Shown: piece after piece, positions 1-10,740 of the stretch
How the letters are laid out: every line of letters starts with the position of its first letter
Position numbering within the stretch: position 1 is the first letter of the stretch
Assembly (NCBI GenBank): GCA_027924585.1
Contig: BSBM01000001.1
Coordinates: 53,064,501 to 53,128,500 of the forward strand
DNA length: 64,000 bases
Reading direction: 5' to 3'
DNA from: Larix kaempferi
Taxonomy: Eukaryota > Streptophyta > Pinopsida > Pinales > Pinaceae
The notes under the pieces: model-generated
What the model was told of the DNA's origin: nothing
The model's input: only the letters and a program-made list of their open reading frames with translations
The model's database searches: none
Made by a program: the position numbers and the translations under genes

Positions 1-189
1 TATGGGTCCCATTTCTAGGATGGTCATATCCTAGATATTGGTTGAATTAGATGACAGGGTCCAAGTCCAACTTACAACTATTCTCTACTGACAGTATACA
101 TAATCGGCCTAAATGTATGTTTGCATACTCAGCGTTTTATGAGCCATGTGGATAGCGATGCATTAACCAAACCTATTTTACCCAATATT

Positions 190-380
190 GACCTGCTTCC
201 AGCATGCCTATTCAGTACCCCGACGGGTTTATCTTGGTACCATGCAAGCATAACCCCGCTGCTAGCGAGCCTGTTTAGTACCCTGACAGGTTTACTTGCA
301 TTTACCGAGCTTTCTTGTTTAAGATTTTCCTTAGCATGGACCCGCTTCCAGTGATCCTGATCAGTACCCAAGCGGGTTTG
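190..380 (+). repeat. Three imperfect copies of a ~42-bp motif
   Basis: Copies at about 190-231, 252-294 and 339-380 share the pattern CCCGCTTCCAG followed about 10 bases later by TTAGTACCC and ACGGGTTT. The spacing between copies is uneven (about 62 and 87 bp). The CCCGC/GCGGG ends of each copy are partly self-complementary (for example CCCGC at 340 and GCGGG at 372), so each copy could form a small stem. Function unknown. Confidence 0.6.
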
Positions 381-392
381 CTTTGTATAATG

Positions 393-416
393 ATATATAT
401 ATATATATATATATAT
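393..416. repeat. (AT)n microsatellite
   Basis: An uninterrupted AT dinucleotide run of 24 bases is seen directly. Confidence 0.97.
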
Positions 417-1245
417 TTGTAAGGAAGCCGGTTGGCACTAGAGTGTGCTAAGCCTACTAAACACATAATTCAAAATTTTAGAACAAACCTTATGAGTAAC
501 TTTATTTATAATGGCCTAAATTATAGATCATGTCAAAAGATAATAACCTAAAGTTGTTCTTTGACCTATCAGTACATCTTCTTCATAAAAGATAGTAATG
601 TTCCCCATAAAATAGAAATATCATTCACTTTTGAGCTACCTTTTAAAGATGCTTTCATAGACAAGTTTTGTTTATGAGTCTAGGATGAGCCAGTGATCCA
701 TAAGTGTAAGATAGAGCTTTTTGGAGATCATAATGATTAAAATAGGTATTTTAAGCAAATTTGAAGCAAATGTTCTAATGGTAATCAGAAATGTAGATGT
801 CTAAATCAAATACCATATACATAATCATAGAAGAAAGTGGTTAAAAATGATATAAAGAACGCTTTATCTTTTCACTATAAATTTTCAATTTTCAACAAAA
901 ATTGAAAGAGAAGGAGAATCATAAGTATTATTCTTTAGAGCACTTCCCTTTTTAGATAATATTGCATGAGTTGATTACAAAGATAGGGTTCTTATAATTA
1001 AGCTGCAAAACCACTTGTTAGATGATTCAAATTTATTCAAAACAAAACATATGTACAAAGAAAGTTATGTAAAATTTTCAAAATTAAAGAAGGGAAAAGA
1101 GTCTGCCTGTTTTAATTGACAAAAATTTATAAGCTGATCATAATAAATTTCCTGTAAAAATGCAATCATTTGTTAAAAATGACTCTTATTATTGAAAAAC
1201 AAAAACATATTTACATATATACAAAGGAATATAACATAAAATAAT

Positions 1246-2371
1246 TCAAGAACCAGGAAAAGGAGGAATGACTTCCCCTTCTACCAGCTCGATTTCTTCC
1301 CATTGTAAGGCATTCCACACAAAATCTTGTTTAGATATTGGTTGATGATAAAGTCTAAGTCTATGTCCATTTACAACAAAGGAAATTTGAGAATAATCAA
1401 TTGTTTTAATTTTAACGGATCCATTATCAAAAGTTGTAACAATTTTGTATGGACCCATCCAACGAGTAGTTAATTTTCCTTCAAAGTTCTTGTATCTTGA
1501 ATAAAAAAGTAGTGCCCAGTCTCCAGTTTTGACTTGTTTTTGTTTAATGTATCTATCATTCCACTTTTTTTGTTGGTTTTGTATTAATATTGTACGTTGA
1601 ATAACATCTTGCCTAATCTCGTCTAACTCATTTATTTGCAGGATTCGTTGTCTCTGTGCTTCTTCTAGATTCATCCCTAATTGTGCAGCCATACGAAAGG
1701 TTTTGACTTGAAATTCAATAGGTAGAACAACTTGTTTACCATAAACAATTTCATAAGGTGTGTGGCCAGTGGTGTTCCTCCAAGTTATTCTATAAGCCCA
1801 CAAGGATTCTGGGAACCTATCTGCCCTGTCTTTGTGGTGTAACTGGATAGTCTTAGTCAGGATGGCTTCTAATACTTTGTTGGTGGATTCCACCTGACCA
1901 TTGGCTTACAGGTGGTATGGTGAAGATTTACAATGTCTAATACCATATTTGTCAGTAAGCTCTTTCATCAATTTGGAGGTAAACTGAGATCCTTGATCAG
2001 TTAAAATTTCCCTAGGTACACCGACTCGGGTAAATATTTCTTCGTATATAAACTCCACCATAGATTTCTCTGTGGCTCAAAATAAGGCTTTAGCTTCTAC
2101 CCACTTGGTGACATAATCTGTATAGACTAGGATGTACTTTTTCTTGCGAGACAAAATAAGGCTTTAGCTTCTACGCTACTTTTTCAAAAGGCTCAATCAT
2201 AACTTGGGGTTGTAAGGGCATCTCATCGGATGGTGTAGGTCTACCCATTCTTTGGAAACTGTCACATCCCTTGACATATTTGGCAGCATACTTAAAAATG
2301 CTTGGACAATAATACCCGGAGTGCAACACTTTGTATTTTGTTCTCTTATCAGAAAAATGCCCACCGCAAAG
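1246..2371 (-). pseudogene. Integrase remnant (Athila-like)
   Basis: Read across frameshifts on the minus strand, an HHCC zinc-binding head lies at about 2180-2371, then a catalytic core with a first Asp (TDYVTKWVEA), a second Asp (LTDQGSQFTSKLM) and Glu (NGQVESTNK), followed by the open C-terminal part at 1246-1893 with the family's GHTPYEIVYGK and WMGPYKIV motifs. A TAA near 1905 sits just before the Glu motif. A 23-bp stretch at 2078-2100 is repeated at 2152-2174 inside the core and brings its own stop, a small duplication that by itself would destroy the enzyme. The catalytic triad is recognisable, but the protein cannot be made from this copy. Confidence 0.82.
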
Positions 2372-2914
2372 TCAACCATGACATGCATGAAGGATCTCTG
2401 CCATCTCATCCTCGCGTACACATCGTTTAATAATAAGATCAGGACCAATACGAAAGAGATCATTATCCACCCAAGAATAATTGGAACTTTGAACTATGAT
2501 CCTACGTTTCTTAGGTGGGGAGAGATGGTTTGGTAGCTTTCCTGTTGCTAAATAATTGGGTATGTCTGCAAACCAAGGGGTTTGAACAGACACAGCGAAA
2601 AAATGTTCATCTGGGAAGCTATCATCAACAAGGTTGGCATTATCGTCAATTTGAAAATAAGAGATAAAGTCAGCTACTACATTCTCTCGACCGGGACGAT
2701 CAACAATAGTCATGTTAAATTCTTGTAACAAAAGAAGCCACTGAGTCACCCTGCCATTGGTGATTGGTTTATTCATCAAAAACCTAATGGAAGAGTGGTC
2801 GATGTGTATGAAAATTTCATATCCTGTGATATAATGATGAAACTTATTGATGGCATAGACTACTGCCAGAAACTCTTTTTCACTAACTGTGTATTTCGAT
2901 TCTTCAAGAGTCAA
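2372..2914 (-). pseudogene. RNase H remnant (Athila-like)
   Basis: This 180-codon open stretch starts with the family signature KYTVSEKEFLAVVYAINKF, followed by HYITGYEIFIHIDHSS and RVTQWLLLLQEF, all typical of the gypsy RNase H that follows RT. It runs into the zinc-binding head of integrase at its C-terminal end. It is open over its full length but separated from RT by stops near 2918-2960. Confidence 0.85.
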
Positions 2915-4480
2915 ATTTTTACTAGAAAATTAAATGGCATGTGATGTTTGTCCCTATTTTTGACCTAAGACTGCCCCTATAGCTATATCAGAAGCATCAG
3001 TGGATATATGGAAAGGAAGGGACCAGTTGGGGCCCCTAAGTATTGGTGCCACTGATAGCTTATCCTTCAAAGTTTCAAAGGCATGTTGACAAGGCTCAGT
3101 CCATTGGAATTATGTATCTTTCATGAGTACTTTGAACTTAGGTGCAGCTATTTTAGTAAAATTTTCAATAAAACATCTATAATAGCCTGCATGGCAAAGA
3201 AAGCTTCTTAATTCCTTCAAAGTTTTTGGAGGAGGAAGATTAACAATTATTTCTATCTTGGAAATATCTACCTGTATACCTTGAAGAGAGACATGATGTC
3301 TCAGAACTATGCCCCTTGTTAGCAACATTTTTCATTTTTCATGACTAAGAGCTAAGTTCGTCTCTTGGCACCGAATAAGAACTGTTTCAAGGTTATCAAG
3401 GGATTCTTAGAAGGTATTTCCATAAACTGTAAATTCATCCATATAAAATTCTACACAATCATGTATAAGATCAGCAAACATTCCCAAAACTGCATGTTGG
3501 AAAGTGGCAGGTGCATTACACAGGCCAAATGGTAATACTCGATAGGCATATGTCACCCAAGAACAAGTAAAGGTTGTCTTGTCTTGATCCTCAGGTGCTA
3601 TTAGTATTTGATTGTATCCACTATACCCATCAAGGAAAGAAAAGTATTGTTTTCCTTATAAGGTATCTAGCACCTGATCAATGAAAGGCAGAGGGAAGTA
3701 GTCTTTAACAGTGGCATTGTTTAGTTCTCAAAATTCAACACAAATACGCCATTTCCCTGTGATGTTTTTTGGAACTACCACCAGGGGAGATACCCATTTA
3801 CTATTAGAAATTGGGTAGATGAATCCAGTATTAAGGAGTTTTTGCAATTCATCTTTGACTATATCCTTTAGGGTTGGATTCATTCTTCTATGGGGCTGCC
3901 TAACAGGAGATATGTTCGAGTCTGTGTAAATGTGGTGAATACAGGTATTTCGGTGTTTACCTTTCATATCGGTATATTCCCATGCAAATTCTCCAGTTTG
4001 ACTCTTGAGAACTTTTAGTAATTTTTTTTGCTGACTCTCATCTAGACCTGCATTTATATGTAGAAATTTGTCGGAACTAACCTCACATTGTATGGTATAG
4101 GATCCTGGATGTTCTTTGATTGCGAAGACACAGGGTGTACTTGTAAATGTTGAGACTGAGAGGCTCATGTTTTCTTGGAATTCATCTCCAAAGATATGGT
4201 CAAGTTGGGAAAAATACTGAGGAAAGTCTATACATGTAGTGGAAGAGATAAATTGGTTCAACACATTCTCGGTGTTTTGTTCTTGAAGTGCCCAGGAGAA
4301 ATCACTAACAAGGGAAAGTTCTTCCAAGTTCTCACCCCAAAAAGGACAATCTAACCAAAATAGGTTTTCAGTTATTGGTTGTGCTGGTGGGTATAAAGCT
4401 AGCTTTCTTGTAGATAAACCATCAAAGATAATCATTTCTCCATCCCTACATCCTATAATGCATTGGAAGTAGCCAACCAA
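2915..4480 (-). pseudogene. Reverse transcriptase remnant (Athila-like)
   Basis: The N-terminal part (3728-4480) is open for 250 codons and ends in the RT fingers region (FIYPISNSKWVSPLVVVPK). The remainder lies in shifted frames: RVLPFGLCNAPATFQ, then the catalytic box at about 3431-3445, then the thumb segment at 3110-3328 (LPPPKTLKELRSFLCHAGYYR). The catalytic box reads YMDEF where active gypsy enzymes have YMDDF, so one catalytic Asp is replaced by Glu in addition to the frameshifts. The start overlaps the protease frame by about 28 bases. Confidence 0.85.
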
Positions 4481-4755
4481 GGTCTTCCCAAAATAATGGG
4501 GTGACCTTTGGAAGGGTCTTTTGATTCAATGACCATGAAGTCCACAGGATATTCCCATGAAGCTACTGATACAGTGATGTCATCTAAGATCCCGGTAGGT
4601 TGAACCATAGTACGATTTGCTAATTCTAGCATTGTTGGGGTAGGGCGGAGGAATTGTTCTAAATTGAGAGTTCCTAAAGATGTGGTAGTCATTAGATTGA
4701 TAGCAGCTCCTAGATCAATAAGTGTGTTTCCATAACAATCACCACAAGGTTTCAT
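4453..4755 (-). pseudogene. Retropepsin-like protease (Athila-like)
   Basis: The 100-codon frame contains the aspartic protease active-site motif LIDLGAAINLM (the D-x-G-A type) and, near its end, the flap/C-terminal motif PIILGRPWLAT. Both are standard for plant gypsy proteases. It lies between gag and RT as expected. The domain itself is open, but its connection to gag is broken by frameshifts. Confidence 0.8.
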
Positions 4756-5036
4756 GGATTTGAATACTATGGATGTCTAGGTTGGTTCGCTATACAATCT
4801 GACATTTCTCATATTACATGAAACATCGGAGGGTCTTTTTGTTTTCTACCTGGTCTCTTAATACAGAGTTCCTTTATTGCTTTGCTATAGATTGGGATAT
4901 CCTTAATGGCTTGTAACAAAGGGATTTTAATACAAATGTTTTTCAATTCGTTAATGATATCATACTCTGGATAAGTTACAGGTTTTTCTATTACCAGGTG
5001 CTCCGGATATGGGGGTGAATTTTCTCTTGTAATTAC

Positions 5037-7220
5037 TTATTTATGTGGATGGTTTTGTTTTGAAGATTTAGGGATAACTACATCTTCAAGAATGGAATCA
5101 TTCAGAACTTCACTAAGTATGTCTTCTTCATTCTCTTCTTGGATAACAACTGATGACTTGGCCTGATCTTGCAGAACTCTTCCAGACCATAGTTGAATCT
5201 CATGTATTGGTGCGATCGAAATGGAATATGATGGAAGAGGTAACAACCCAATGCTATTAAGGGCTTGGGTTGGCTTGTTGTTAGGGGTCGGTATCAGTTG
5301 TGTAGGTAATATTGTGCGTCTTGGAGGATTCATATTTTGGAAATGGTGAGGATGATTTGGGATAGGGGGTAGTGAAGGAGGTACAAATCCAGGCAAAAGT
5401 TGTTGAATATTAGGTGGGTAAGGATGGTTAGGCATAGGAGGAGGTTTTTGAGCATAAGCTTGTCCTCTCCATCCATGTGGCCATTGTTGTTGTTGAGCAG
5501 TCTAAGAATGGTACTGCGGTGGCCAATTCTGCCAATCTAAAGTGTTCCATTGTTGAGTTCGATAAGGATAGTAGTAGGGTGGAATTTGTGATGGATCTTG
5601 ATACGATGGTTGATCTCTAGGTTTGCAAGGCCTACTAGATGATTCACCAAAGTTTCCACTCTTATATATGGCTTGTAATCCAGGTAATGATGGACAATTA
5701 TCAGTTGGATGTTCTTCTGTACAAAGGTGACAAACTGAAACATTATTCAATGGACATTCTTGTTGAGGATGTTTAGTTCTACACCTGGGACAGAAAACAC
5801 TCATTGCTTCCCACTCCTCATCTTATCTCTTTTTAGCTTGTAGTGCATCTAGTTGAGAACCCATAGCTCGTAAGATATCTATTTTTAAATTTTCTAATAG
5901 GATTCCCAACTCTAGCCTTGTAACTCCACCAGTACTGGATGTGTTTCATTTTAGGTTCCTAGCATAGGATTCTAGAATATGTCTTCCACTTTTCCCTCTA
6001 CTCCTAGAGTAATTCCTACATAGTTCACAAATCTATGCAAAAGGATGATGAGAGATATCTCTTGCTGCCATGAGATTAAGGTTTTCTAAGAATTCTTCTG
6101 AGATTCCCTTGAGGAAGAGTGTTCTTACTGCATCTTCCCAAAGATCACTATATTTGAATTTGTGCAACACATAGTTAAATATTTCGAGACAGTCTTCTAG
6201 GCTCTCATCTTCAAGTTGTTGAATTTTGAAAATATCATTGCGAGAGTCCTTAGGTCTACAATAATCCTGATATTTCCGTAGAAATGCATTTTTCATGTCT
6301 TCCCAAGTTTTAATACTAGATTCTCATAATCCCATAAACCATCAAAGAGCATAATCTTTTAATGTGGAAGGAAAGATTTTTAATTTTTGGCCATCTAGTA
6401 GGTAATTATAACTCCTACACAAAATGTCAAACTCAAATAAGAATGTGTCCGGATCCTCAGTACTCTTCCCATAAAAGGTTGGTTGTGAGGAGGGAGGAAT
6501 GTTTTTCATAGTAACATCTTGTGCAGTGTCTAAGATAAGGAACCCGAAAGTACCTTCGGTTCTAACCTCTCCTTCTTCTTCATCTTGTCGGACATGATCT
6601 TCATTTTCATACCCCATCAAGATTCGATTGCCAAAGAGAGAATACCTAGGTGGTTCCTTCTGTGGTGAATATGGAATGTCCCAACGTTCTGTTTCAGGAA
6701 AAGTATTCTTCTTTTTATGAGGAGAATTACCAGCTACGTGGGAATCCAGTTTTGAAGGTCCTACTGTTGTTGTCTCAATCTGTGAAATAACTATGTTCAC
6801 AGAATTCTCAAAAAGAGCGTCTACTTTTGCAGGATCAACAAAATCTACTAAGTTTGGACCACCTACTATCGAAAAAGTAGTGTCTTTGGGTTTTTGAACT
6901 AATGGAGGGTTGGAAGGTTCCGAGGTTTTATCTTTTTTAGTTTCCTCTTGTCTAAGTTCAGTCTCAATATGAGATTGAGATTCTTCTAGTGGAAATTATT
7001 TATGAATAGATTGTCCTGATGTCCCTATGATTTCCCCTAATTGGTTTCCATAAATTATTTCCTTAGCTTTCCAAGTAAGATTATCTCCTTTAGGTGTTTT
7101 CCGATACCTTTCTGCTGAGTTAGTAAGTGGGGTGGCACGCCCCCGATATATATTAGTGGGAATTTTAGTAGGAATTTTATTTTTAATGAATATACCTTGT
7201 GAGTCTCTAAACCTATTCAT
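5037..7220 (-). pseudogene. gag remnant with paired zinc knuckles (Athila-like)
   Basis: The capsid part is in two shifted frames, 6342-6800 (PDTFLFEFDILCRSYNYLLDG) and 6033-6296 (FLRKYQDYCRPKDSRNDI...LEDCLEIFNYVL), both typical of plant gag. Two zinc knuckles of the CX2CX3HX4C form follow at 5700-5800 (CPRCRTKHPQQEC and CHLCTEEHPTDNC), then a proline-rich linker (5037-5435). The gag start is probably near 7220, about 190 bp downstream of the primer site. At least four frame breaks are present. Confidence 0.78.
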
Positions 7221-7406
7221 GAAAACAAACTATGACTGAAATAAATTCTAACTACATTACTACTAGTGTTGGGTTTTGGGGATGCCTGTTATAACAGATG
7301 TGCAGGTTCTTACCTCTCGTCTTACCTCTCACCCACCACCAGCCTATTTCTAAATTTCAAAAAGAGAATTCTACCTATCTACAACTAAATTCTACCTGTC
7401 CACAAC

Positions 7407-7424
7407 TCCCCAGCAACGGTTCCA
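7407..7424 (-). promoter_or_regulatory. Primer binding site of Athila-like element
   Basis: The minus strand reads TGGAACCGTTGCTGGGGA, three changes from the usual Athila primer site. It lies three bases inside the LTR end (TGT at 7428-7430 on the plus strand). Confidence 0.78.
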
Positions 7425-7443
7425 AAATGTTGGGTGTGTGAGT

Positions 7444-8138
7444 TGTTCGGATATCCACATCATCTTTTTTCAGGATCTTGCATGCAATTAGGGTTTGCAT
7501 GCATCCCAGTCACCAGGTTGATGCCTCCAGCACCTTAGCCACCTTATTCTAGCACCCGGGAGCCACTTACTTCAGAGTTTTAGCCCCCCTAGTCAGGAAG
7601 GCGCCCACTTCTCACCTACTTCCAGATAAGGGCGCACTTCTTCACCTACCACTTCAGTTACACTCAGTTAGCTCCGATTCTCCCTGATTTGAGGTTAGTT
7701 TCACTCCCGATTGACTGTTTCACTTCCGTTGGAACTCTAGATTGACTAGATGACTTGTTCTAACTTCAGTTAGCCTCCCATGCGCCCTCCACTAAGCCCA
7801 CTTCCCTATATCAGTGCTACACACTTCAGTTACACATGTTACACTCAGTTAGACTCAAATTGACACCTGGATGACTGGTTCTTGTGCATTGATGACCACT
7901 ACTGATTGATGATGAGGACTCCTAGTTGGAGTCAAGCTACTCCATTTAGTGATTCGAATGACCTCCTTAGGAAATTCGAATTGCTCAGTTATTGTTATTG
8001 CATTCTATTGTAATCATTCACCCTTACTGTGATATTAAGCACTGCTGCATGTTTTGCACAGTTTTACACCATATTTTCTATGTTCATCTGTTGTGATTGA
8101 TTTACTTGTTCATTAGATCTGCTGTGACTAATTTTACA
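7444..8138 (+). repeat. copia-1 left (5') LTR
   Basis: 695 bp, starting TGTTCGG and ending TTTTACA. It matches 12775-13499 along its whole length except for a 31-bp segment present only in the right copy. Confidence 0.93.
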
Positions 8139-8150
8139 TGGTATCAGAGC
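8139..8150 (+). promoter_or_regulatory. copia-1 primer binding site
   Basis: TGGTATCAGAGC, complementary to the 3' end of initiator Met tRNA, starts at the base after the LTR. Confidence 0.95.
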
Positions 8151-8520
8151 CATTGCAGGGACAGGATCTCTTTTCTACAGGTGTTTCTACAAGAAGATTT
8201 GAGTGAATTGCTCAAAAATTGCAAAAAGTTTTGGCATGAAAGATCTCAAGGGCATTCGCTCCTGTGCATGCAAAGCTTGAAAATACTTCCAATACCACTC
8301 CAGAAGCTTGAGTTTCCACATAATTCCTGGATCTGATACATTGGACCCATTCAACATTGTTTGATCTCCAATCCCAGGTGTGATGCAACTCTAAAAGGGT
8401 GGATTGTTCGACCTCATTGTTCTTGGTTTATTGTGATTTGTAGGTTTTTGTCTCCATAATTTGCATTCGCTACTCCGCCCTTGCAAGCTTCTCTACATCA
8501 GTGTGCACTCGCTCCTAGCA

Positions 8521-9324
8521 ATGGAATACTCTTATTCAAAGCCCACCCTCACCCCATTCAATTATTTTGATTGGAAATATGATATGGAGATCATATTACG
8601 TTCAAAAGGTTACTACCGAGTCACTCTTGGTCTTGAATTGGAGCCAAACAACTTGTCAGATAGAACCAAACACTACAACAAGCTTGATGAAGCTTATGGT
8701 CTTCTTTGTCTCTCCATATCCAAAGATCCTCACTTCCATCTCAGTGGATTTAAGACTCCAAAATCTATATGGGAGCAACTTGAAACACTATTTGGCAAGC
8801 AGGACGAGCTTAAGGCTTTTCAATTAGAGAATGAATTGATTGCCCTTAGTCCTGAGAATTTCGAGACCATTAATGAATTCTTCACAAAATTCAAGAACTT
8901 GAACTTGCAGTTGAAGAAGAGTGGAGTTATCAAAGAGGATAAACAATTGATCCTATCCATTCTCAGCAAGCTTGGTAAAGATTATTCGGTATTTGTCTCT
9001 ACTTTCAATTCCGGTTGGCTAACTACTCCGAATTGGAAGATGCCTACCTTGAATGCCTTCATTGAGTCCGTCACAAAAGAGAATGACAAGTTGATTCAAA
9101 TGGGGTCCATAAGCTCCAAAGATTCAGCCCTATATTTTCAAGGACCCAAGATCTTGAATGGTAAAGGAAAGCAAAAGACGGAGAAGCCCAAATTCGAGCC
9201 TCACAAGCAAAGAGAGAAAGGAAAACAGACGGATGCACCATCCAGTTCAAAGTTCAAGAAAAAGGGAAAAGAAGGTAACCAAAAGTCTAAATGTACTTAT
9301 TGCAACCGTGGCTTTCATCCCTAA
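8521..9324 (+). pseudogene. copia-1 gag, stopped inside the zinc knuckle
   Basis: The first sensible ATG is at 8521 (MEYSYSKPTLTPF), although the frame is open from 8461. The protein has the copia gag features NYFDWKYDMEIIL, SIWEQLETLFGK and ELKAFQLENELIAL, then a lysine-rich tail and a CX2CX4HX4C knuckle (CTYCNRGFH...). A TAA at 9322-9324 falls between the His and the last Cys of that knuckle. The same frame continues into protease and integrase, so in the active ancestor gag and pol were one reading frame. Confidence 0.88.
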
Positions 9325-10740
9325 AGTTCATGTATGAAGAAGACTATACATCAAATGGCCCTCCTTTTGGAAAAGAACAACATAACTCTTCCTGACGGTG
9401 CAAGGAAGAACTATAGGAATGATGAACATGAAAGAGGACAAGCACTCATGGCAAATGTTTCGAATCCCACTACCCTCTTGATAGATTTGGGTGCATCGAA
9501 TCATATGGCTGCAAATATTGATTCTTTTTCTTCATTCAATCCAAACAGCTCCATCCCCATCCATTTGGGAGATAACTCAAAAATTTCTTCAAAGGGCAAA
9601 GGTACAATTCATGTAGATCATGGAACCTTTCAGAATGTTCTTTATGTGCCTTCCTTGGCTTCAAATATTCTTTCTGTGTATCAAATGACACACACTAGTG
9701 AACTGAAGCAAGTTACATTCATCCCTAATATAGTTGAAATTTCTGATATCAAAAGTGGAAGACTTGTTGCAGTCGGAAAGGCAAACCACACTGCAAAATG
9801 CTATGAGTTTTCACACTTTATTCCGCTTGCAAATCCCACTACTCTTCGCACACATGGTAATGAGGTTAGTAGGCTTTGGCATGAAATATTTGGACATCTT
9901 AATTGTAATTATTTGTTGCTTCTATCAAACAAATCCATGGTAGATGGTCTTCCACAACTCTGTTCCTCGAAGGGAATATGCACTGGTTGCATTATTGGGA
10001 AGCACCCCGAGCACAGATTCGACCGCAGAAAAGCTTGCAGAGCTTCTACAGTTTTGGGGCTGATACATTCTGATATCAGTGGTCCGCTACCCCATACATT
10101 ATTAAATGGTTCAAGGTATGTTTTAACATTTATTGATGATTTTTCCCGGTTTACATGGGTATTCTTTCTCAAAAACAAGTTAGAAGTGCTTGGAAAATTC
10201 AAGGATTTTAAGGCTTCTGTGAAACCGCCACTGAGAGAAAGATCAAAGCTCTTAGATATGATAATCATGGAGAATATATCAAGTCTAAGTTTCTACAAAT
10301 TTGTGCCCAAAGCAGAATTCAGATCCAACATACAGTTCCCTACACACCCCAGCAGAACGGTGTAGCGGAAAGGAAAAATCGGTCACTGAAAGAGATTGCT
10401 ACATGCATGATTGAATCAAAAGGTTTGGCTGCAAATCTTTGGGATGAAGAAATCAATGTTGCTGCATACATACAGAACCGTGTTCCACATTCATCCGTGA
10501 ATGGTATGACTCCTTTCGAAGCATTCTTTGGTCACAAACCGAATGTGTCAAATTTGAGAGTTTTTGGCTCTACTGCATGGGCTAGAATTCCTTCCAAGAA
10601 GAGACGAGCTTTGGATCCACAAAGTATTGAGTGCATACTGATAGGATATGGGGAAGAATCAAAAGCATATAAACTCATGGATATCATATCTAAAAATATA
10701 TTCATAGAGCGCAGTGTGCAATTTGAAGAACCGCTTCAAG
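9325..10740 (+). pseudogene. copia-1 protease and integrase
   Basis: Protease is marked by LLIDLGASNHMAA at 9475-9510, where the usual DSGA is DLGA. The integrase head follows (WHEIFGHLN...CTGCIIGK, an H-x4-H...C-x2-C zinc site, 9870-9990), then the core with Asp in LIHSDISGP, and, after a one-base shift near 10235, the second Asp (RYDNHGEY) and Glu (NGVAERKN). The 9325 frame ends at 10365 because of that shift and the correct frame resumes through 10740 with the GYGEESKAYKL region. Confidence 0.88.

Larger units (their letters stand above)
1..1245. other. Unassigned AT-rich flank
   Basis: No coding segment or known family is recognisable here on either strand. It could be the untranslated or envelope-like stretch between pol and the left LTR of the Athila-like element that starts at 1246, because that element runs right to left and its left LTR has not been found inside the window. 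No copy of the sequence found in its right LTR (13500 onward) is visible here. Apart from a three-copy imperfect repeat and an AT microsatellite, the stretch appears featureless. Confidence 0.4.
1246..7443 (-). mobile_element. Athila/OTA-like Ty3/gypsy retrotransposon, body
   Basis: On the minus strand the order is gag, protease, RT, RNase H, integrase, the Ty3/gypsy order. The RT N-terminus with its PISNSKWVSP stretch, the CX2CX3HX4C gag knuckles and the primer site TGGAACCGTTGCTGGGGA (7407-7424) match the Athila branch of plant gypsy elements, whose usual primer site differs at only three positions. Every domain carries stops or frameshifts, so the copy is dead. The 5' LTR begins at 7428, is interrupted by copia-1 at 7444 and resumes at 13500. 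The 3' LTR is not seen, so the left end is outside the window or degraded. The element seems to have inserted into the gag of another gypsy element whose gag start lies near 15850-16335. Confidence 0.85.

Noticed and set aside
1-1245. Left LTR of the Athila-like element
   Set aside because: No matching stretch to the right LTR (13500-15850) could be found by eye, nor a purine tract.
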